DNA of 64,000 nt, taken from assembly GCA_010909165.1 (NCBI GenBank), contig VJWM01000226.1, forward strand, positions 231,605 through 295,604, given 5' to 3'. The notes under the pieces are model-generated. The model made no database searches. It was not told the origin of the DNA and saw only the letters and a program-made list of their open reading frames with translations. Source of the stretch: Anthoceros angustus. Taxonomy: Eukaryota; Streptophyta; Anthocerotopsida; Anthocerotales; Anthocerotaceae. Both the position numbers and the translations under genes were made by a program. Within the stretch, counting starts at the first letter, position 1; each line of letters starts with the position of its first letter. Shown one piece after another: positions 44,001 through 55,560 of the stretch.

Positions 44001-45113
44001 GACAATAAAGCAATAACTAGCAGACGGTTGGCAGTGTCACCTGCGACATGTCCAGGAAATGGACTATGTGTTTCTCAAACGTCTTTGGGGCAATTCTCAT
44101 GCGCTTGGCATCCTTGGTGTTTGAGGAGGGGCGGCTTGCAAGCTCCCAAAATTTCTTTACGGCATCCTGCACTTGTGTGGACAACACATCTGATCGACAG
44201 CGTCCACCCCCCAAAAATGTATGTGGCACAGAATCCTGCACTCGAGATTCACTGTGTGTCAACGCTGAACGGATCACACGCCTGTCCACACCAATGGCAC
44301 GACCAAGGATAGATTGCAAACTGAGGTCCTGTACTTCCCTGGACAAAATTATGTTGAAGAACGTTTTCCTTGCCCGCAAGTGGTCTGTGTGGTGAACATT
44401 CTTCAACTGTGAATGTGCGGCCTTCATGTTCTTCAACAACAAAGACATCAGCTTCATCTCTTTGGGCTCCAGAATGGAAGCCGGCTTGCATGCCTTCAGC
44501 ATGGGCAAGGTCAACAAGTGTTGCAGAATATCGGCTCTACAAGCTGATGTGTATTTTTGGGTCCGCTCTAGGAATACGAGCCCAATCTCTCGAGCTAGTT
44601 GACTTGCCCGGCTTTTCCCACACGTTGATGTGCCGGCAACTGCGGCATCTGCGTCGAGCTCGCCAAGCCCGAACGCGTTCTGATGATGAAGGGCGAGCTG
44701 GCCCATCACCACTGTCCGTAGACAGGGCAGTAGCCCTAGAAGCCATGTCCACGTTGGGTTCAGCGAAAGGAATCCTAGGTGGCCCCCCCCCTCTGGGGTA
44801 CCCAGGGTCTGGACCACGCTCCTCCGATACGGAGGAACCTCCTCCTTCATGTGTTGAAGGAGAACTAGCATCCAAGCCCCCAGCATTTTGCAGACCATCC
44901 ACACGGAGCCTGGCACTTCTTCTAGCCGAGGGTGTGTGCACTTCACCCCCCAAGCAGACACCTCGCTTGCCGGGCAACCCGCCTTGCTAGCAACTCCTCA
45001 GCCCTGGCCTGAATCCTCACCTCAGACGCAATCTTCTCCGCGGCCTTCCTCTGCCTCAATGCCCGACGGTGCGGCCTTCTCCGCGGCCAGCGGCACGGGT
45101 TGTTAGGCGCCAT
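41044..45113 (-). pseudogene. DDE-type transposase gene, decayed (superfamily unassigned)
   Basis: Minus-strand order: start at ATG 45113 (MAPNNPCRWPRRRPHRRALR, basic), a Ser/Arg-rich stretch with frameshifts to 44530, then a helical block 44530-44031 (KTFFNIILSREVQDLSLQSI ... RTRIAPKTFEKH-like) ending at a donor-like CAG-GTGACA. After about 1 kb, 43000-42710 encodes IGQSAFEKLKPYFVKSL and a Cys-rich NVCCCRYHVEM ... HPCGGCPCDCGVC. 42171-41872 encodes VWSDGAASQFKA and FGSGHGKGEHDGAGA, conserved acidic motifs likely to be catalytic, and 41490-41044 a C-terminal domain (VGDNFLVFAEVADEGATYYL). I know this architecture from repeats in many eukaryotes but cannot name its superfamily with confidence. 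Several frame breaks show it is inactive as read. Confidence 0.65.
43030..43760. repeat. Degenerate roughly 33-bp tandem repeat inside a putative intron
   Basis: Recurring CCACTATGAGGCAGACCACC variants (CATCCACT..GAGG, ACCACCATGCACTAAGACCC) fill 0.7 kb between the two coding halves of the transposase gene. Confidence 0.75.
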
Positions 45114-45627
45114 GGGCGTGAGTTCTAAACAAGGGTCACGTGAAAAGCTATGCCCTAGGCTCACCAACTGCTCACGTGGCTTTAGGTCAACTTTCAAAAT
45201 TGTGAAAGCCAAAACTTCACCAAACCTTCATTTCAAAAGAACACCAATCAATCGTGTCCATAAGACATCTCCTTACCATGGTCAAAAGGGTAGAACCTAA
45301 AGCCAAGCACTAGGAGGTGCGGACTCGCCTTTCGTGATCTAGTGCGCCCCTAGAAAGCTAGGTCCACACCGCAGATTGATTGCTCTCAATAACGGAGCAA
45401 GCGAACTCTGCAAGCAAGGTACGACCACACGGGACATCTTGAAGTCTCTAGCAGAAAATTACATCTTGAGTGTCCTCATGGGCGTACATGGGATGAAGAA
45501 GCCTGGTCACCTAAGCAACATCAGATGTCCGGTATGAGCCAACATGTCCAGCATCGCTCAATATGCTAATAGGCCTGTGGTCAAACAGTTTCGTAAGGCA
45601 AGCAGACATCACATCACACACTCCTAA
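45114..45627. other. Spacer left of the CACTA insertion
   Basis: No gene. It may be the 5' flank of the minus-strand transposase element plus the repeat that hosts the CACTA insertion. Confidence 0.35.
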
Positions 45628-45670
45628 AATGACCAGTGATGTACCGCTTGCCTCCTCGAAGGCTCAAGTG
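45628..45670. repeat. Left flank of the host repeat interrupted by CACTA
   Basis: ATGTACCGCTTGCCTC then AAGGCTC match the uninterrupted copy at about 60505-60540. The segment continues after the element at 59676. Confidence 0.7.
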
Positions 45671-45673
45671 TCT

Positions 45674-45697
45674 CTACTAGAAAAGGCACCCTATGTT
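45674..45697 (+). repeat. CACTA left terminal inverted repeat
   Basis: 24 bp, starting CTACTAGAAAAGG and ending CCCTATGTT. Confidence 0.88.
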
Positions 45698-48600
45698 GAT
45701 GGATGTTGCAATTTTTGTTACACTTCCACATTGCAACATGTTTTGGAGGGTTGGTATTAAGTTTGTTAGTTCTGCTTTGTGTATCTTAACACGAACTCGA
45801 CACTATCTCTTCCCCTCCCCTTCCGGGTACACCTCTCTCACAAGCATTGTTAATAATTTCCCACTTCCAACTTCCGATGGTTTGATGGCTTGGTGTTAAG
45901 TTGGTCCATTCTTTCTCTTCCTTCTCCCACCATCCTAACACAATGCTTGGTCTCTCACTTCATGTACCACTTCAATATTGCAACACTTTATGGTGGCTTG
46001 GTGTTCAAGGTGTCCTTTTCTTATCCGACTTCTCACCCCATCTTAACACAATACTTGGTCTCTCTCCTCTCCTCACCCTCCTATTTATTGCCCCTTATCA
46101 CACCCTTTTATACTCTTTCACTTCTCCTCCTCCTTCATGACCGTGAGAGAAGGACCTCCCCTATCACCATTTTATACTCTTCCACTATTCCTCTTTCAAC
46201 TTGCTTGTTACAATGACCTCTCTCTGCCCAGGGGGGCTGTCCTTCCCTTCCCTTTTTACCTCCTTTGCATATACTCAATATACATATATATGTTTGTAGG
46301 CTTCAAGACATAAGTATGTGTACGTTTATATGTACACATCCATCTGTTATACTTCTATTATATTAGTGTATTTACAGGCCTATTTGTATACGTATATACG
46401 TACGTATATAGGCATCAAGACTTGTTTATATAATAATATATGTGCTAACCCTTACGTCACTCTCATACCTTACATATCTAAGTGTTTGATTTTATTGACA
46501 ATTTAAATCAAATTTTTGGACACTTCAATCGTCCTCTATCCCTTGCCTTTGTTTCCACCGATGCAATACGAACTCCACGTGATATGGGCATATGTCGCGT
46601 GCACCACCAACATGTGCCTCGAATCAAGCGACGCGGCGTCACTTGGTGACTCTTGGACCAACACCAATGGTTTGTGGTTCCTCCACATCTTCCTACACCT
46701 ATCCAACCTCTATAACCACTTTCACAACAGCTATGTGTCAATGCGGCTACAAAGGTGGACCAATTCCCTCTTGTTTGTTGCTAATTGACCATCACCGGTC
46801 CACCCATGCACCGGCGACTCCATCGTCCGAGAAAACATCTCGACCATTTACATTCCCCTCCACAAACGGCCCCCTACCCATAGGCGGTACCAACCATTCC
46901 TATGTCACTTGCGCCTACACCCCTTCGCCACCGTCCGACTACTCCTCTTGCGGCTTCAACACCGTTGTCTTTTGCTTGACCCTCTTCGCTCGACCTCCTC
47001 GTTTCCCCGGTGTGGTCCACCGTGGCGGCATTCGACCCACTAGCCTCAATGGCTAGCCCTTCACTCGGCCCCATAGGCTGCCAAATCACCACTTCCACAA
47101 TTACAGAGGCAAGCGAATAGCATTCAATCTCTCGCGGGTTGCCACCCTACTCACGCTTTTTGACACGGATCGTGTGATACGCCTTGTCGGTGGCACTGCC
47201 ATCACACCTCCAGGATCCCCACCATCCATGTTGCCTCCGGCATCACTTGACGGTGACGCTCCCTTGACGGTGACACCTTCCCTCCATCTTCCTTCTCTCC
47301 ACTGGTTTCTGTGCCTTCCTTCCCGACCTGGCCTTCACCTTCCACCGTTTTCCTTCCCTTCTTCCTTCATGCACACATCACTTACTCACGTCCTACATAG
47401 CGAAACCTACATATCACAACCAAGCATTCCATTAACCGTCAACGACTATTTTACCACTCGATCGGATGTCTCCAATCCATGCCTTGCTGCCCACTTCAAC
47501 TCATCCGGTTGCGCTCCCCCGTTGGACATACCGTTTCTCGAACTCCTTTGCTCCAAAAAGGGATTCGTCCCATGCTCGTGCTTCGCAATTCTTGCGACGC
47601 GCCTTCGTGGTGTTGGCCACACACCCCATGCTTGCAGCGTCACCACGGCTTTGCCTTTCTCCATGCCTCGTGCTCACATTAGGCGGATGCAACCATTTTG
47701 CATCCTTCCCTTCTCCTCCACGAATGCGACTTGCGCACCTTCTTGCCCACATTGTGGTTCCTTGTCCGCGATGCACCGCAAACGGCCACAATATCCTCGC
47801 GCTCTATACTTGCAAACTCATACTCTACCTTCCTCACCGTCTTTCTCAAACTTTCGTCGTGGCTCGACCATGGCACCATCACTCCATTTTGCACACACTA
47901 GCTCCAACACACCGGTGGAAGGCCTTCCTCACTCGTCCTTCCTCATCGGACGACTCTTCATCCTCCTCCTCATTCTCTATCCACCCTCCATCGCATAACT
48001 CAGCCCATGTACACGCCACCACGCCCATGTAGCTGCACAACACGGCTATGACATCGCCTAATGGCTTACCGGCCAGTGCTCCGTCAATTCTCCAATTTCA
48101 TGTCTGGCAATGTAGTCGGCATGTCTTCCTCGACCTCGATCCGCCATCTCCACATCTTCCTCCTCGCCCCGCTCTCCCCATCCTCGCCACTGGTGTCCTC
48201 CTCCTCACCGCCCTCCTCACCATCATAGGCATGCGCTCCTTGGCCCTCCTCCGCAACGCGCCCACCAGACCGCTCCACTCCCAGCAGAGTCTCCTCCTCA
48301 AAGGCTCCCTCCCCACGTTGGGGTTGTCCGTCCACCGGCGAAGGTCCACAAACGTATGCCATCTCTCGGCAGCCCACGGGTCACCCTCTTGTGCACCACC
48401 ACCATGCTCCTCAAGTTGGACATGCCCTCAAGCTCCAGACTAAGGCCAATGTCCTCGTTCCTCCGGATGTCGCCGCCTGGCATCCTCCTCGACTTTGGAA
48501 TCTCTCCTGCAGAGCATGTAGCGTTAGCTCCCCACCTTGGAGACACCCACTCCACTTCCGCCGAGCATCGCCTCTTGCAGACTCCACTCTGATGAAGGTT

Positions 48601-51600
48601 CTCCCACCTCCTCCACCGCCGCCCCGCTCCACGCCATGGGCATCCACCCTCTCCACTTGTGGAATCGGCTTTCTCCACGACCGCCCACCTCACTTGCCGC
48701 TTCCACCATCCGGCGCGTGCTTCCATCCACGTTGCCTGGCCTCCGCCAAGTCCCTTGTGGACCATTTTCCGGCTTCCTCTCCTCTCGGCAGGCGCAAGCC
48801 TGTCGATGGGCCCCCAACTCCTCCTTCCGGCCGTTATAGCAGGACATCCGCGGCCGGATCGTTGTTCGGGCTTAAGCCACCAAATCCTCAAAGTCAACGT
48901 CCCAAACCATGGTCGAGGAAGGCCAACCGAGTCACTGCATGCACAACGATAACCGCGACAAAGTGAGCAGGAACTCCGGTGAATGGCGATGGCCAAGGCG
49001 GTGAGGTAACCTGGATGGGGAAGAGGGGCAAGAGGAGAAGAGGAGGCGAGGCGCAAGTCCTAGGGCATGCCACCGGCTCATGTGCCATGCATGCCGATTT
49101 CCGGGCACAAACTCGGAGTTTGCGCCCACCACCTATATGTGTACATGTGGCATTCACATGCCTAAAACACCGCAGCGCAACCCGGCGATTGTCCACCACA
49201 CCATGCACATATGGCATCCATGCATGTTTGGCATATATAGGCATCCGTGTTTATATTGTCCATCCAAGGACAAATTTAGCCCATTATGGATTACCATATC
49301 TCGCATCGAAGGAAAATAATTTCCCTTTGCTCATGCATTTCGTGGTCCAAGGACAAAACATTCCCGTTATGTATGGTCATTTCGTGACCCAAGGACAAAT
49401 GTTCCTCATTTGTCATGACCATGCCTTGGCCTCGTCAATTTTGGCCATTCGGATGACCATTTCGAAAGCCAAGGACAAATGTTTCCCATTATGGAAGATC
49501 ATTTTCGATCGACGGACATAATTTGCCATTGTTCATTACCGCTATGCGTGGTCCAAGGACAATACATTCCCATCATGCATGATCACTTCGTGACCCAAGG
49601 ACAAATGTTCCTCATTCGTCATGACCATGTCTTTGCCTCATGTCAATTTTGGCCATTACGGATGACCATTTGGAGAGCCAGACGAATTTGCCCTTTGTGA
49701 CAAGGACAAAATGCCATTTCGTCTGGTAATGCCCACGATGTGGCATGCCATTTCAAGGGCAAGACCAGCTTAGAACGCCATGCTCCACGGACCATGCATG
49801 TGTTAATTTGCTATTTTTATGCTTTGCTGCTCGCATACCACATTGCCTACCGATCCAGGATGCGGCGATGTCCGCGACCACATTCCGTGGAGCCTGGTGA
49901 CGATGACGGTGGCCATGGTGTGTGGGGAGTGGTGGTGCGGCGTGCGGCGGTGGGGAGGGAGGAAAGAGGAGAGAGGAGGAGACTTCGTGGCGCTATGCCA
50001 CCGCAACCTTACCATTCCTCCATGCATGCCATGTATGGTCCCTATGTTGAAGGCCATGACAATGTCATGGCCTTGACAACTGCCATGAACCAAAGACAAT
50101 GGCTCCCTATCTCTCGCATAAACTTGTCTTCTCCACGTTGTCCAAGAAAGGTGTGGTGAAGCCATTTTAATATTTGAAAAGCCGTGGCATGGTAGAAAAC
50201 ATGCCATGTCGTGTCGAGGTGATTTGACCGCCTTCATTTTCGATCCGCTTCTTCTACACCATTGTGCAAGGACGGTGGCACGTGAGAGCCATTCAAGCAA
50301 ACTAAATGCCCCATTCATTATGCCATGAATGAAGGACCGTATGTGAATTTGCCATATATATGCCAATTCGCGTTCTCCCATATAATGATGTGCATCGCTC
50401 GAGACTCCTGCCAGTCCACCAATCAAACGCGTCACATGGCGTAACGTGTCATGTATTCACACCGCAGACGCCATGTGACGGCTCGACACACCGCGCCGCA
50501 CTGCCGCAAAGGATATCCGGACCTTGGGAGACATGACATCTACCTTCGTGTTCCGCGCTCGCTCCCCCGGCGCCACCGCCCTCCATGAATTTACCGCCAA
50601 CCGTCATCGCTCGATGACGGCCGCCATGCCACCGCCATGTCTCCTTTCTCACATGTAAGGAACGGCTGAAATTCAAGATCCTCTCATCCGCAACCCGATG
50701 TGGCACGGAGGACAAGAGGCTGCCTAAGGTCGTGTGTTCCGCTTTAAATGTCACCACCTTGCCCTCGCTTCACGCTACTACCTTTGTTTTGGTCATCTGC
50801 ATCCGAGGCGAGCTTGTCTTCCAGTGGAAACACGCCTCCCCCGCTTACCTTGTGCCGTCTATGACGGACACATGTGCAAGTATGCCGCAACGAGCTCCGT
50901 AAACCACCGTGGGTATCCAGGTAGCTCGCAGACGAGGCGTGTGTGCATGTCTCCATCTTCACCGCCTAACGGAACATGGCGATGGCCATCAAGGATCATA
51001 TGGGAATGTTAGCGCGGTGCCCCCGCCTTCACGTGGAGTCCTCCTCTTGCTATCCTCACGGCGTCTTGCCGGTGGCGAGTGGTTCCTTCTCTAGCGAGGT
51101 GGTCCCTTCTACTGCGGGCATGGTGTTCGTGACCGCACACGGTATGGATTGCTCCGGGCGCCGCATGTGAACACTTTTGTTTGGCCCTTTTCTCCAACCG
51201 CAAGTTCATGCCTCGTGCGGAAGGTGTTGTGGAATCCGCATTTGACGAACCCGCAACATTCCGCTCTCACCTCGCCGATCATTGCGAAGTGTTTGCACAT
51301 CGTTGTTGCGTGCTGGAAACCGACGATGCCATCAAGGACGAGGGTCAGCCTCGTCAATGACGATGGCCATCAAGGATGATGGACGGAGGTTGCTCTCCTC
51401 CGGCCATCAAGGACCGTATGGAGTGCCCGCCTTGCTCTTGCCGCCTCGATCACGGCAGGTCGTGACTGGTTTATACCTCACAATGGGGTATATGATTACC
51501 GTAATTAAACTGGGATGGGAAAGTCCTTCTTCTTTGATCACGTGTACGCGCCGTCACCCAATAAAACTCGATGACCGTCTGCTGGCGGAATGGATGGGTA

Positions 51601-53229
51601 TGGTTTGGTGCTCATACCGTTGAGACATGACAAGTCACTTGCGCACGTCCCTTCCGAGTCACGCGTAATAAACAAAGTATGGTGATTGGTGCTATAGCTC
51701 TTTGCCTTCTCCTCCTAGATGCACAAGGCATTCTCTAGATTCCGTCCATTGCATACCTCGATGGAGAGAATTGGCGATCACGCGCAAGCCTCGGAAGTTG
51801 AAGGCGAGAGAGATTGAGAGAGAAGGGTAAGGCATGTACACGCCACCCTCCCGAGGGACCGATCCGCCCCGGTGATGAAGGGCAAGAGGAAAGTGGAGGA
51901 GCAATCGGGCGGCGACGGCATCCGGGCGCTGACGGAGTGCCAGCCCAAGCCACATTTCCTCCATGGGAAGAAGAGGCGAACCGCATTCGAGCTACAATTT
52001 CGCAGAGGCCACGATCCAAGGAGGAGGTTCTGCAGAAATTGAGTCGCCTGCTCGGATAGAACAACCGCCGATGTGGGGCTTCACCGCCACCGTGGCTCAA
52101 GCTACACTTCTGTGAATGGAATTGGGATCGTTGACGAGACAAAGATGGAACGCACTCGGCACCGGGTTCGTGCCCTTTCACAGAATGGCGACGCAACATG
52201 GAGTCAGACAGAGACTTTGAGACAATGAGCTCAACACTATTCCTTGTAGACGAAGTGGACATGAAGGAGGTTGTTTACACCAAGGGGAAGGCGCCTCCCG
52301 AACGCTTTGTTCTGTGCTTGCAAGCTTAGGATCAAGGCCGTTGTCGAACTTTGCGATTGTGTGTAATCAACTTTAAATCAAAACACGCATCCCCAAATGC
52401 AATGATGACACGTGTCAACCATCTCCGACCGCTGGTGCCACCAGCTAGCCACAAGCACATCCTCCCTTTCCATTGCGTGTCACCACACTACGCCCAATCT
52501 CCGCCCGCCGGAAGAGTCGGCTAACAGCCAAGGGCTTCCACCGCCAGCGTATCGCCGCGAACATTGCGTGCATCCGGGCGGTTTCGCCAACCGTGCTCTC
52601 GCCTACCGAGTTGGGATTGGAAGACGGTGGTGGCTCCTCGCGCTTGCTCATGTCCGAGGCGAGGTTCTTGTCACCCCAGATGCCGTCTCGATGCGCATCG
52701 CCGCGTAGCTTTGCCCCGATCGTCGGCCGACTTACCCGCCGATGGGTCATCACGGACGGCGGATCTCCATAAGCGACGCGCTCCCCATGGTTTCGCAAGC
52801 ACGCTCCAGTCCTACGTGTCGTCTCGTGTTTATGGGTCATGAAGTCATGATTGCACACTGGGGGACGGGCTCGGATAACGGATGTACCACTTTGTCAGGC
52901 TGCGTGGTTGCCGTCACCGATCACGACTCGGGAGGATGCCACGAAATGCGATGCGGTGTACATGTATTGTCCCCGCCGCCATCAGGTCGAGCTGTCTCGA
53001 TTCAAGACACATTTCAAGAATTCACGTCCACCGCCCAGTGCACGCTGTGGCCGTGAGTTCTCTCGCATCAATGGCCAGCAAATGCACTCCAATTCTAGCT
53101 TTAAGGTGGCTTTTTGCGGGCGAGACACGACGCATAGAAGAGCGCGCCGTCTTGACGGGCCTCCACCCCGCACCGGACACGCACGGCTCGGATGGGTCGG
53201 GGAACGAGCGGTGGCCATCCTACCGACCA
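45698..53229. other. 5' two-thirds interior of the CACTA element, no gene named
   Basis: The first 0.5 kb has CT-rich near-repeats with CTTAACACAA and TTGCAACA words (subterminal region). 46.5-53.2 kb has many overlapping ORFs of 80-270 aa on both strands with Arg/Pro/Ser/Ala-rich composition typical of GC-rich non-coding DNA. 51.77-52.06 kb (+) has the most protein-like text (MREKGKACTRHPPEGP), but I cannot assign it. The accessory TNPA-like gene of CACTA elements would be expected here. Confidence 0.4.
49320..49690. repeat. Tandem duplication inside the CACTA element
   Basis: Two units of about 170-220 bp (from 49320 and about 49525) share GGTCCAAGGACAA, TTCGTGACCCAAGGACAAAT and GTTCCTCATT blocks, ending in TTTTGGCCATT. 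Confidence 0.75.
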
Positions 53230-55560
53230 CACTAGTAGTTCCGACGACGAAAGTATGGATGAGGGTTCGAGGTGATGATATGCCCGGCGCATGGACGAAG
53301 GTCGGAAGCCACGGATGTTGCAAAGGCGGCAGGATGGAGTCCAGGGCACCGCTGGGCGAAACGTTATACCACATTGAAGAGGAAGTCCAATCGAAAGAAA
53401 GAAGCGCAACATGTTGTTGCCTTGGCAAACGATGTATGACATCGCCGCGTGACACTTTTAAAGCTCTTAAGTGTGGATATTTTGCCCCGAACAAGCCGGA
53501 AGGACATGTACGAGGCAAAGTCGTTGTTGCACATGTTTGGGCCAAGATACGTGAAAATCCATGCTTGTGAAAAGATTGTATTCTATTCGTGGGGTGAGTA
53601 CGCGGCAGGCCCATTGCCCTCGCAGTGGCACGCGGTACAAGGAAGGGTTTGATGAGAGCCCCTCGAAGGTCCTCGGCATTTCCTCTAAGACGCGATTGAA
53701 ACGCATGTTCGAATGCCGAAATAGCATGATGATGACTTGGTACGTCGGGCAAAGCGAGAATGGGGACATGTCCATGATGGCGTACACCCCAACATGGAGA
53801 GTATTTGATGCGCTTGAAGGGTTCGGGATGAACCTCGCAACTTGAGGTTGGCATTATGCATGACGGCTTCAACCCCTTTGGTCACAGTGTCCGCAACACG
53901 TCCATATGGCCGCTTATGCTATTCGCTCACAACATGCCTCCTGGCTTGCACAAAGGACGCCCATGTCATCATGCCTCTCATGTGACCGGGCATGGTAAAA
54001 ATTTTGATGTTTATATGGTAGAAGAACCGGAAGAGTTGTGAGAGGTGGACATGGAAGACTTTTCAATACCGTGAACGATCCTAGGAGGCATTTTAGGTGC
54101 AACAGCTGAACGTCATTGCCGACTACCTGTGGTTGGGCACCGACCGGATTGCAAGTGAAAGGGACCCGGCGTGTGTGGATTGCTGGCCGGACCCGGATTC
54201 TCATCAATTAAAAAGGTTTATGTTGGCAGAGGTGGTTGCCCAAGGCGATAGCGACGGTGGAAGACATGGATCGCACGATGGATGGGCGAACTCCGCCCCC
54301 ACCGTGCCACCAACGCTTGATGATGTGGTGAGATATGGTACGCAGAGAAGGTGCGCCACCACCGAGATCCGCAGGAAATTTTGGAACGCGATGTCTTCTG
54401 CTTAGGGTGCTCCCATATTGGCGCCACCTTCTTGTGATGGCGCCAAAGGATGTCATGCACGTGGAAAAGAACAATGCAGAGGCCATATGGCACACTTTGA
54501 CGGGCGAGCGAGACCTAGCATCAAGGATGGACATGGAAGCCAATGGAGGGAAAAGGTGGTTGTGGCTTGTAGGAGAGGATCGCCATTGCCCCGAGGCGCC
54601 TTACGCTTTGGCGAAAGACGACCTCCGCCAAGTCATAGAGAATTAAACGCAAAGCGCCCACGTGCTATGGGTCTAACATAGGAGCGAAATTAGAGGGGGC
54701 AAAGTGGGCATTGAAGTGCCATGATGCACATCATGCTGGAAATCATCTTCCCATCGTCCTTCGGGGTGCATAGACCCGAGGTGTACAAGGCGGTTGTGAA
54801 ATTGGGTCGATCAGACAGATGGATTTGCCAATGGACAATACCGCCATGAAATTCAAGCACAACGAGAAGAGGTCGGGTGATGTGCTCGAAAAGCAATTCC
54901 TCCAAAGGTCTTTGATATATCAACCCACCTCATAATACATTTAGTGGACGAGGTGGTCGATTGGCCCAGGCACACTGGTGGATGTACCCGTGGAGAGATA
55001 CTTAGGATCCAGTGACGGCCAAATACACAAACCAGAGAGTCCAGATAGCTGGGGTATAAGGAGAGAGAGGAGAGTATGCATTTTCATTCCTGCTACTATG
55101 GTCACGCTTGGATCATGGAGTCCCGAGGACCGTGGGGAGAAAAGTGTGGGTCGTCTGCATACACAATGGATGCCGCTGAGGTGCGCCAGCCCATACTTAT
55201 GTGCTGTATCACACGAAGGTGATGCAGCCGCTTTTGGACATGTACGAAGAGGTGAGGATGTACGGTGCACATGAGGAACGACGAAGTTTCAAGAGGTGGG
55301 TGCATGTAAGAAGGGGTGAGCGCTGGGAGGGGCATCCTGCTATGACCCACGAAGTGAGGGCTATAATGGATGGCCTGCTGCAAGCACCGCACATAGTCAC
55401 ATGTGGAACAAAGGCCACCTCGTATCAATGGAGGCATAAACGGCGGAGCACAAAAGATAGTGCAGTAAAGTTTATCATGGGTGGGACAGGCCGGGAGCTC
55501 AAGAGGAGCGCCTTCACGGCCACATAGAGCAACATCATGGATGCGCTCGGAGGAGTATAA
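53230..55560 (+). pseudogene. TNP2-type CACTA transposase, frameshifted
   Basis: In order on the plus strand: 53449-53590 LLKLLSVDILPRTSRKDMYE and KSLLHMFGPRYVKIHACEK (N-terminal region before the transposase core), a remnant of the CP.C..SR zinc site near 53620, 53640-53850 SKTRLKRMFECRNSMMMTWY, 53856-54041 MHDGFNPFGHSVRNTSIWPL, 54395-54645 LPYWRHLLVMAPKDVMHVEK (the conserved DVMHxEKN signature) and near 54930-55010 a VPVERYLGS segment like the DUF4218 YPxERYL motif. At least six frame breaks and stops separate these blocks. TNP2 cuts and joins the element ends; this copy could not as read. Confidence 0.85.

Noticed and set aside
47174-48032. 274-aa and 188-aa ORFs in the CACTA interior
   Set aside because: They are Ser/Pro/His-rich, overlap in two frames and have no recognisable motif; open frames here follow base composition.
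48298-49056. 252-aa minus-strand ORF in the CACTA interior
   Set aside because: It overlaps several ORFs of equal quality on the other strand; no start context, splice sites or motif favours it.
52982-53872. 296-aa minus-strand ORF
   Set aside because: It is antisense to the TNP2 N-terminal region, which shows real family text on the plus strand.
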